A stretch of 11,661 bases of DNA, taken from positions 1 to 11,661 of the forward strand of contig JARRNT010000090.1 in assembly GCA_037384645.1 (NCBI GenBank), read 5' to 3'. How positions within the stretch are numbered: position 1 is the first letter of the stretch; each line of letters begins with the position of its first letter. The notes beneath the pieces were generated by a model. That model did not search any database, was not told the DNA's origin, and saw only the letters and a list, made by a program, of their open reading frames with translations. Below are positions 1-4,754 of this stretch, piece after piece. This DNA comes from RI-92 sp037384645. Its GTDB lineage: Bacteria; Pseudomonadota; Gammaproteobacteria; UBA6429; Thiohalophilaceae. The position numbers and the translations under genes are program-made.

Positions 1-413
1 TAAATGCTGGGTTTGGCGGCAATATTCCACAGATTGTCCCCCTTCACCACTGAATAGCTGCCAACATTAGAAGTCGGTGCGGGTTTCTCACTAGCGACCA
101 CAGGTTGCTTGTCCTTTTCTGCCTGGGCCACGGCATTTTCTGCCTGATTACGAGCCTTGTTGGCCAGCTTCACGGCTTCTTCACACTTGCCATCCGCTTG
201 TGCCTTTTCTGCTTGCGCGATGATCTTGGCGGTATCGCGCCATTCATTATCGACGGACTTGGCACGTTTGTTGGCAGCTTTAGCCGCGGCGATCGCGTCT
301 TTTGCCTGTTGCGGCGAGCAGGCGGTTTCCTGGCTTGTGCTGCTACATCCTACTGCAACACCAAGTACCAGAGTTGCGAGACTGGCATACTTTAGTATCG
401 TGGTTATTTTCAT
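1..413 (-). CDS. Helical LysM-domain lipoprotein, C-terminus cut by window edge
   Basis: The reading frame starts at ATG 413 with a GGAG Shine-Dalgarno 8 nt upstream and stays open to base 1, so at least 137 residues are present and the C-terminus is missing. Residues 1-22 are a lipoprotein signal peptide with lipobox AVGC (Cys23). The following Ser-Ser-Thr suggests outer-membrane sorting. Residues 35-102 are Ala/Lys/Glu-rich and probably a helical hairpin, with Trp58 and Cys32/Cys77. Residues 103-118 are a Pro/Ala linker. A LysM peptidoglycan-binding motif begins at about 119 (SYSVVKGDNLWNIA). Expected location is the inner leaflet of the outer membrane, contacting peptidoglycan. The helical part recalls DUF4398 or SoxXA-binding (SoxK-like) proteins, but this is memory only and no sox gene is in view. 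The direct-repeat motif at 526-542 lies about 115 bp upstream. Confidence 0.85.
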   Translation of the reverse strand, partial: MKITTILKYASLATLVLGVAVGCSSTSQETACSPQQAKDAIAAAKAANKRAKSVDNEWRDTAKIIAQAEKAQADGKCEEAVKLANKARNQAENAVAQAEKDKQPVVASEKPAPTSNVGSYSVVKGDNLWNIAAKPSI

Positions 414-525
414 CTGTAATGCTCCGAATTCTTGTAGTCTGGCCTGAAATTTGTTTTAAGCAAATACACATATCAGCTATAGATAAATATCAAACTAATA
501 AGTATTTATGCTAGTGTCTATAACT

Positions 526-542
526 AAGAACAGGAAGTATAC
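526..542 (-). promoter_or_regulatory. Upstream direct-repeat motif, copy 1
   Basis: On the minus strand this reads GTATACTTCCTGTTCTT, a copy of the motif TATACTTCCTATACTT also found at 2036-2057, 4624-4641 and 11202-11219. It lies about 113 bp upstream of the LysM lipoprotein start. The consensus holds two ATACTT units 9 bp apart, like a tandem binding site or overlapping -10-like boxes. The second unit is degenerate here. Function is unknown. Confidence 0.45.
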
Positions 543-663
543 CCACACAATAGGTGTCTGAGCACAATATTCACCAATATTAGTGAAATTTGTGATCTAA
601 TACCTATATTTGTACCTAGTGTTAAAGAATTTCGGAGTGATGTTCAATAAATCATTCCGACCT

Positions 664-746
664 CTTTAATTCCTTAAGCGTAGTCTGCCCCCAATTACGC
701 ACCACTTTAATTCCTAAAGTGTTCTCTGCCCCAAATTACGCACCAC
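664..746. repeat. Two tandem 41-42 bp repeats, REP-like
   Basis: Units at 664-705 and 706-746 both run from TTTAATTCC to AATTACGCACCAC, with a central CTGCCCC block. The reverse complement of each core (GGGGGCAGACTACG and GGGGCAGAGAACAC) resembles the other REP cores in the window. Part of the unit (TTAATTCCTTAAGCGTA) recurs degenerately near 11370 (TTAATCCCTAAGCGTA). Confidence 0.7.
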
Positions 747-844
747 TCCCGTGCACGTCGTGGCATTGCTACTGCTTTGCTTTGTCAGAGAAAATAAGAA
801 CGAAGAATACGAAATGTTGCCGACCAGGGATGTCAGAAATTAAT

Positions 845-907
845 AATAGGGGACAGACCACAATTAAATTATCTCAACAAATCTAAAACCGTGGTCTGTC
901 CCCTATT
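845..907. repeat. REP hairpin (REPIN) with AATAGGGGACAGACCAC arms
   Basis: Two perfect 17-bp inverted arms, 845-861 and 891-907, flank a 29-bp loop. Single arms recur at 2970-2984 and, inverted, at 4689-4705. Palindromic pairs like this are typical of non-autonomous REPINs mobilised by RAYT transposases. It lies about 60 bp beyond the stop of the aldo/keto reductase gene and could shape its 3' end, but there is no T-run to call a terminator. Confidence 0.8.
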
Positions 908-965
908 AATCCTTTGCATAAATCGCCAATCTTCCCTGCGATCGGAATGTTACGACTTGCCAGTC

Positions 966-1910
966 TCAAGATTTAAGTTTGTTCTTCAGAGCCTGTAACC
1001 AAAGTTGCCACGCAGGCGGATAGAGGCCAAGTTGTTTTTGTATCGCATGTATCTGTTGCAGATGATCTTCACTGAGTTTGCCACCGGGGATTTCGCCAAA
1101 ATTAAATCGCGCCTGGGCTTCGGTTTTGGTGCCAAGCAGCACGGTTGAGGTTGACGCAAAAGATAGCGGGAAACGTGCAGCGGCCAATGCAAGCGAGCCT
1201 GCCTCCTGTTCCAGAAACCGCATGGCCTCGACCTGATCGAGCAGCGTGTTTAATTCGTCACGAGAAAGTTTGCTACGTTGATCCTGGCTGTCGCAGAACT
1301 GCGAGTCGCGCGTGTATTTGCCAGTAAGAAAGCCGCCCTTGAGACTGGAGCGAATAATCACACCCAGGCCGCTTTGTTCAATTTTATTGAGACGCGGCAG
1401 ATACGGTAAGGGTTCGAGCAGATTGCACGGTAGCTGGATGGTATCGAGTTCAGTGTGATCTATCACGAAGTCGATGTCGTTGAGGTTATAGAGCGAGACG
1501 CCGACAAACCGTACCTTGCCGTCGCGTTTAACGCGATAAAGTTCGTCGAATAAGCGTTTGCCTTCCGCGCGCGGTACCCAGTGAATCTGGTAGAGGTCGA
1601 TGACGTCTGTGTTGAGCCGTTTTAACTGGCGTTCGACGGCAGCAGTGATCGTATCCTTGGCATTGGAAAATTTGGTTGCGACGACCCACTTGTCGCGCCG
1701 GCCACGCAGAAACTCGCCGATCACCAGTTCGGAGTCACCATAAACCTCGGCAGTATCGATGAAGTTACAGCCCAACTCTTCAGCCACGGCCGCGGCTCGC
1801 AGCGACTCGGCTTTATTGACCTGACCGTAACTCGCGCCGCCGATGGGCCAGGCACCAAATCCGGTTTCCGAGATGCGTAGCCTGGTGTTGCCCAACTGAC
1901 GGTAATGCAT
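966..1910 (-). CDS. Aldo/keto reductase family oxidoreductase
   Basis: This predicted NAD(P)H-dependent cytoplasmic (alpha/beta)8-barrel oxidoreductase has 314 residues, the usual family size. The AKR tetrad is in place: Asp52 and Tyr57 (IDTAEVYGDSE), Lys80 (ATKF) and His110 (YQIHW). The N-terminus MHYRQLGNTRLRISETGFGAW and the RFVGVS block after the tetrad are family-typical. Start is ATG 1910 with AAGGGG about 7 nt upstream. No signal peptide or membrane segment is seen. The gene stands alone: its nearest minus-strand neighbour upstream begins its stop about 400 bp away, and a copy of the direct-repeat motif lies about 126 bp upstream (2036-2057). Substrate cannot be told from sequence; aldehydes or small ketones are typical. 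The family call is secure, the specific reaction unknown. Confidence 0.93.
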   Translation of the reverse strand: MHYRQLGNTRLRISETGFGAWPIGGASYGQVNKAESLRAAAVAEELGCNFIDTAEVYGDSELVIGEFLRGRRDKWVVATKFSNAKDTITAAVERQLKRLNTDVIDLYQIHWVPRAEGKRLFDELYRVKRDGKVRFVGVSLYNLNDIDFVIDHTELDTIQLPCNLLEPLPYLPRLNKIEQSGLGVIIRSSLKGGFLTGKYTRDSQFCDSQDQRSKLSRDELNTLLDQVEAMRFLEQEAGSLALAAARFPLSFASTSTVLLGTKTEAQARFNFGEIPGGKLSEDHLQQIHAIQKQLGLYPPAWQLWLQALKNKLKS

Positions 1911-1970
1911 CGTGGCCCCTTGAGATGAGTCTTGTTATCAGTAGCGCTATTGCACTGGATTCAAACTGGT

Positions 1971-2282
1971 TTACTGATCGCGATCGCTGGAAGTGAAATA
2001 CGGCTCAACGCCTGCTACCAGGCTGCTGCCGGTTTGAAGTACAGGAAGTATAAACCCCCTTTTCGCCCAAAAACCAGCCTGCCCCCACGCAGCAATCCGG
2101 CCATATCGCGGCCAAACCACGCCAATCACACCCGGTACTGTCGACCAATCTGGGAAATCGGCCGTATCTCGCTGTAATTCCGCCCTGGAGTCTACCTCAG
2201 CTTTACCGGCGGCCGAGCGCGACCCTTGCCCGGTAACGCCGGCAACGTCCTTGTGCTCGTCGAACGGATTTTCGTTAGTCAA
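1971..2282 (-). CDS. Doubtful hypothetical ORF, probably not a gene
   Basis: A 103-codon open frame starts at TTG with no visible Shine-Dalgarno. The product resembles no family I recognise, and its second half is encoded by the upstream motif and its flank (2036-2080). That motif is repeated elsewhere outside genes, which argues against coding. It could be a decayed remnant or chance. It is listed because otherwise the 405 bases between the reductase and the cupin gene hold nothing but the motif. Confidence 0.15.
   Translation of the reverse strand: MTNENPFDEHKDVAGVTGQGSRSAAGKAEVDSRAELQRDTADFPDWSTVPGVIGVVWPRYGRIAAWGQAGFWAKRGFILPVLQTGSSLVAGVEPYFTSSDRDQ
2036..2057 (-). promoter_or_regulatory. 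Upstream direct-repeat motif, copy 2
   Basis: On the minus strand this reads TTTATACTTCCTGTACTTC, about 126 bp upstream of the aldo/keto reductase start. Similarity to copy 3 extends on the plus-strand 3' side (CCCCTTTTCGCCCAAAAACC here, CCCTTTTTCACTGAAAAACT there), so the conserved unit may be about 40 bp. It could be a promoter or operator for the reductase gene, or a dispersed repeat. Confidence 0.45.
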
Positions 2283-2315
2283 ATAAGCTGGTTTGTGGCG
2301 GGCCGAGGCTCTCGA

Positions 2316-2708
2316 CTAAGCTAGCTGTTTTACCTTTTCTATCATGTGATTGATGACATGACTGTGCTCGTGCTGAGGACTGAACATAACAATCTCTGCA
2401 TCTGAAGTGACCTTGACGTTGTGTCCGGGAGGCCAGTAAAACAGATCATTCTTTTTGATGGTTTCCTGTGTACCGTTTATGTCGGTTGTTGTGAGTTGAC
2501 CGCTTAATACGAAGCCCCAGTGTGGGCATTGGCACATATCGCCATCGAGTCCCTGGAACAATGGGGTAGTATCAACTCCTGCCGCGAGGCTAAAAAACTC
2601 ACCACTGATCTTACCTAATCCACTGGCATCGCCGAACTCTGTTTGTTGACGAATCACGGCACCTGGGATTTCCATCTTAACGTCAATGTCATCTTTAGCT
2701 ATTCTCAT
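2316..2708 (-). CDS. Small single-domain cupin protein
   Basis: The 130-residue protein starts at ATG 2708, preceded by AAAGGT about 9 nt away. Residues 45-110 form a compact cupin barrel. Motif 1 is represented by CQCPHWGFVLSG (His63, with Cys59 and Cys61 just before it), followed by a turn at DINGTQE (Glu82), then NDLFYWPPGH (Pro93-His96) as motif 2. Such proteins bind a metal or small ligand in the barrel. Only one His stands in the usual HxH position, so the canonical metal site is incomplete. The C-terminus is unusual: HEHSHVINH (His113, 115, 117, 121) may supply metal ligands. No signal peptide is seen, so it is probably cytoplasmic. It stands alone between repeat-rich spacers. I would not assign a reaction. 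Confidence 0.85.
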   Translation of the reverse strand: MRIAKDDIDVKMEIPGAVIRQQTEFGDASGLGKISGEFFSLAAGVDTTPLFQGLDGDMCQCPHWGFVLSGQLTTTDINGTQETIKKNDLFYWPPGHNVKVTSDAEIVMFSPQHEHSHVINHMIEKVKQLA

Positions 2709-2969
2709 GCTGGTTTACCTTTTGTGACTATGGGTGATTTAAATTTGGTGCCCTGTATGTCGATGAAACCGTTTGCGAGATAAACATCAAACAAAAATGT
2801 GAATGCCATTCAACTATAGCACCGTACAAAATAAGACGTAATAAGATATGCTACGTATATATTTTTATTTGCGGAATTATCGTCCCCACAAAGAATATGT
2901 TAAAAGATTAGTTTTATTTTGCAGATATGCTACGCGAACAGGGTGTCGCTAACGCTAATAGGGAATAAC

Positions 2970-2984
2970 AGGGGACAGACCACG
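2970..2984 (+). repeat. Single REP arm AGGGGACAGACCACG
   Basis: This 15-bp sequence matches an arm of the hairpin at 845-907 and pairs, in inverted orientation, with the copy at 4689-4703. The two together bracket the propeller lipoprotein gene. Confidence 0.7.
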
Positions 2985-2985
2985 A

Positions 2986-3035
2986 TTAATTTATACTTTC
3001 CGTCACGGGCCGACCAGCCTTTCCCGGTTTCACAA
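2986..3035 (-). pseudogene. Possible scrap of a RAYT transposase C-terminus
   Basis: The minus strand encodes VKPGKAGRPVTESIN then TAA, abutting the REP arm at 2970-2984. Basic GRP-rich tails ending just before a REP are typical of RAYT (Y1_Tnp) proteins, and the larger relic at 9029-9247 ends comparably (RGRPVKSMG). The match is very short, so this rests on context as much as sequence. Confidence 0.3.
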
Positions 3036-3041
3036 TGAAGT

Positions 3042-3084
3042 AAAAAATAGCGGACGGAGGGAATATAATTAAATCCCTCTATCC
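3042..3084 (-). terminator. Candidate intrinsic terminator of the propeller lipoprotein gene
   Basis: Read on the minus strand, GGATAGAGGGA (3084-3074) pairs with TCCCTCCGTCC (3062-3052) with one mismatch and one G-U across an 11-nt loop, followed after 4 nt by six T (3047-3042). It lies about 60 bp beyond the stop at 3143. An alternative is that it is another degenerate REP. Confidence 0.5.
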
Positions 3085-3142
3085 CCTTTTACAGTCAGAG
3101 AAATCGCGCCTGTTCCCTATTTTTCGCTCATGCCCAGCGTCG

Positions 3143-4510
3143 TTATTGGTTCACGCCGGCGCTGTCGTATTTGGTGATGAACATATCCTGGAATCCCGCG
3201 AGCGTGTTGCCGTCGAGTCCTCCCTTGGTCCAGCCAGCAACAAAGATATTGTTGCCTGTATCGGTAGCGGCCCCCGAGGCCTGGGTTTTCGCGCCCGCGA
3301 CACCCAACTGCCGGGTCCACTGTTTGGCACCGCTGCTGTCGTACTTTACGAGGAAGAAGTCTTCCGTTCCAGTTAGTGTGTTGCCGTCGAGTCCTCCAGA
3401 GGTGCCACCAGTAACATAGACGTTGCCACTACCATCGGTAGCGGCGCCTTCGCCGTAGGTACCCGTGGTTCCGGACGCGGCGACGCCCAACTGCCGGGTC
3501 CACTGTTTGGCTCCGCTGCTGTCGTACTTGGTGACAAAAAGATCGGCGTCGCCGCTGCCGGAAAGGGTATTGCCGTCGAGCCCGCCGGTGGTCCAGCCAG
3601 CGATGTAGAGGTTGCCGTTTGTATCGATAGCCAGGGCTCGCGGCTCTGTATTCGCCCCGGCGACACCCAACTGCTGGGTCCATTGTTTGTTTCCGCTACT
3701 GTCGTACTTGGTGAGGGAGAGATCGATATCGCCGCTGCCGGAGAGGGTATTGCCGTCGAGCCCGCCTGTGGTCATGCCCGCCACATAGACATTGCCTCCA
3801 GCGTCGGTAGCGATGCCTTCGGCACAGGTATTCGCCCCGACGACGCCCAACTGCCGGGTCCACTGTTTGTTTCCGCTGCTGTCGTACTTGGTGACGAAGA
3901 AATCGGTATCTCCACTGCCGGAGAGGGTATTGCCGTCGAGCCCGCCGGTGGTGCACCCAGCGACATAGATGTTGCCGCTGGAATCAGCGGTGATGGCAAC
4001 ACCATATGTCGCAGCGCCGGCCACGCCGAGTTGCCTTGTGTATTGCTTGGTTCCCGCACTATTGTATTTACTGACGAACGAATCGTCCGTCCCTGCAAGC
4101 GTATTGCCGTCGAGCCCGCCGGTGGTGTCTCCGGTGACATAGACGTTGCCGCTGCTATCGGTGGCAACGTCGGCGCCGTACGTATCGGCGTTCGCAACGC
4201 CAAGTTCACGAGTATAGCGTTTGGTGCCGCCACTGTCGTATTTGGTGACGAAGAAATCCCGGATTCCGCTGAGCGTATTGCCATCGAGCCCGGTGTCGGT
4301 ATCCCCGGTGATAAAGACGTTGCCGTTGGCATCCGTGGCGTCGCCGCCGGTATTCACGGTTGCCCCCGCCGCGCCAAGTTGCCTGGTGCCAGTCCACAGC
4401 GTGGTGGTTCCACTGCTGCCGCCGCCACAGGCGGCGAGGAGCATGGTGAGACCAAAAACGATGGCCAAGTGCATACGTGTGTTCGCGAGAGAGACGGAAT
4501 GATGAGACAC
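3143..4510 (-). CDS. SBBP-repeat lipoprotein, probable seven-bladed beta-propeller
   Basis: I place the start at GTG 4510, with GGGAGG a few bases upstream, giving 455 residues. The open frame reaches 4654, but the extra N-terminus would bury the signal peptide. Residues 13-27 are hydrophobic and end in lipobox LAAC (Cys28), then a Gly/Ser tether. The rest is seven repeats of 57-63 residues, each with TD.sGNvYVaG.TtGGLDGNTLsG, then DFFVTKYDSSG.KQWTRQLGVaGA, the beta-propeller (SBBP) pattern. The first segment after the tether (LWTGTRQLGAAGA) is the second half of a repeat and the last repeat stops after its first half (KYDSAGVNQ), so the ends together complete a seventh blade. Expected location is the outer membrane or surface; ligand unknown. 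Inverted REP arms flank the gene at 2970 and 4689. Confidence 0.88.
   Translation of the reverse strand: MSHHSVSLANTRMHLAIVFGLTMLLAACGGGSSGTTTLWTGTRQLGAAGATVNTGGDATDANGNVFITGDTDTGLDGNTLSGIRDFFVTKYDSGGTKRYTRELGVANADTYGADVATDSSGNVYVTGDTTGGLDGNTLAGTDDSFVSKYNSAGTKQYTRQLGVAGAATYGVAITADSSGNIYVAGCTTGGLDGNTLSGSGDTDFFVTKYDSSGNKQWTRQLGVVGANTCAEGIATDAGGNVYVAGMTTGGLDGNTLSGSGDIDLSLTKYDSSGNKQWTQQLGVAGANTEPRALAIDTNGNLYIAGWTTGGLDGNTLSGSGDADLFVTKYDSSGAKQWTRQLGVAASGTTGTYGEGAATDGSGNVYVTGGTSGGLDGNTLTGTEDFFLVKYDSSGAKQWTRQLGVAGAKTQASGAATDTGNNIFVAGWTKGGLDGNTLAGFQDMFITKYDSAGVNQ
3201..4300 (-). repeat. Seven tandem coding repeats of about 171-190 bp
   Basis: The block encoding GLDGNTL recurs near 3208, 3380, 3570, 3750, 3930, 4109 and 4280. 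The middle units are near-identical in DNA (for example the two 180-bp spacings between 3570 and 3930), implying recent duplication or gene conversion inside the propeller gene. Unit number could vary by slippage or recombination. Confidence 0.85.
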
Positions 4511-4623
4511 GGTGAATTCCTCCCAGAACTTAATGTTTTGTCCCTTATGTCTTGCCACGACGACCACCCGAACGCAGCGATCACGGGACGGGATGGCCGT
4601 GCGCCAGGCAGTAGTTTGAATTC

Positions 4624-4641
4624 CAAGTATAGGAAGTATCC
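4624..4641 (-). promoter_or_regulatory. Upstream direct-repeat motif, copy 3
   Basis: On the minus strand this reads GGATACTTCCTATACTTG, about 114 bp upstream of the GTG start at 4510. This is the cleanest copy of the 9-bp tandem: ATACTTCCT then ATACTTGGA. An imperfect inverted repeat (TATCCCTCC ... GGAGGGAATA, about 4633-4684) lies next to it. Confidence 0.5.
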
Positions 4642-4688
4642 CTCCCTTTTTCACTGAAAAACTGGAAAAGGGTGCGGAGGGAATAAAA

Positions 4689-4720
4689 CGTGGTCTGTCC
4701 CCTATTATTCTCTGACCCCG
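4689..4720 (-). repeat. Back-to-back REP cores beyond the frameshifted gene
   Basis: The minus strand carries GCGGGGTCAGAGAATAATAG followed by GGGGACAGACCACG: a GGGGTCAGAG-type core (as in the 105-bp REPINs) directly joined to a GGGGACAGACCAC-type core (as at 845-907). Having both types adjacent supports their belonging to one superfamily. Confidence 0.65.
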
Positions 4721-4754
4721 CTTTTAGACGATATCAATTCGGATTTATAGCTTA

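Larger units (their letters stand above)
414..965. other. Repeat-filled intergenic region
   Basis: No convincing gene lies in these 552 bases. They hold an upstream motif (526-542), an imperfect palindrome around 553-578 (TTCAC...GTGAA), a weak hairpin at 633-659 (CGGAGTGAT / ATCATTCCG, one mismatch, no good T-run), a 41-bp tandem repeat (664-746), a possible scrap of a RAYT 5' end (743-766) and a REP hairpin (845-907). The AT-rich first 120 bases probably hold the promoter of the LysM lipoprotein gene. Confidence 0.6.
2709..3142. other. Intergenic region with REP arm, RAYT scrap and terminator
   Basis: No intact gene is seen in these 434 bases. The first 250 are AT-rich and should carry the cupin promoter, though I cannot place -35/-10 boxes with confidence. 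A 12-bp direct repeat AGATATGCTACG occurs at 2844-2855 and 2923-2934. Then follow a REP arm (2970-2984), a possible RAYT C-terminal scrap (2986-3035), a terminator-like hairpin (3042-3084) and a degenerate REP-like block (3106-3124). Confidence 0.5.

Noticed and set aside
105..514. Plus-strand open frames over the first 500 bases
   Set aside because: They are shadows of the minus-strand LysM lipoprotein gene, which has a signal peptide, lipobox, Shine-Dalgarno and recognisable LysM motif.
633..665. Intrinsic terminator hairpin
   Set aside because: The 9-bp stem has a mismatch and is not followed by a real T-run on either strand.
664..746. CRISPR array
   Set aside because: Only two adjacent repeats with no spacers between them; the units are REP-like.
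4511..4654. Extended N-terminus of the propeller lipoprotein up to 4654
   Set aside because: It would put about 48 residues in front of the lipoprotein signal peptide, while GTG 4510 has a strong GGGAGG site at normal spacing.
3683..4657. A 324-codon plus-strand frame opposite the propeller gene
   Set aside because: It mirrors the repeats of the minus-strand gene. The minus strand has a lipoprotein signal, family motifs and a good ribosome site.
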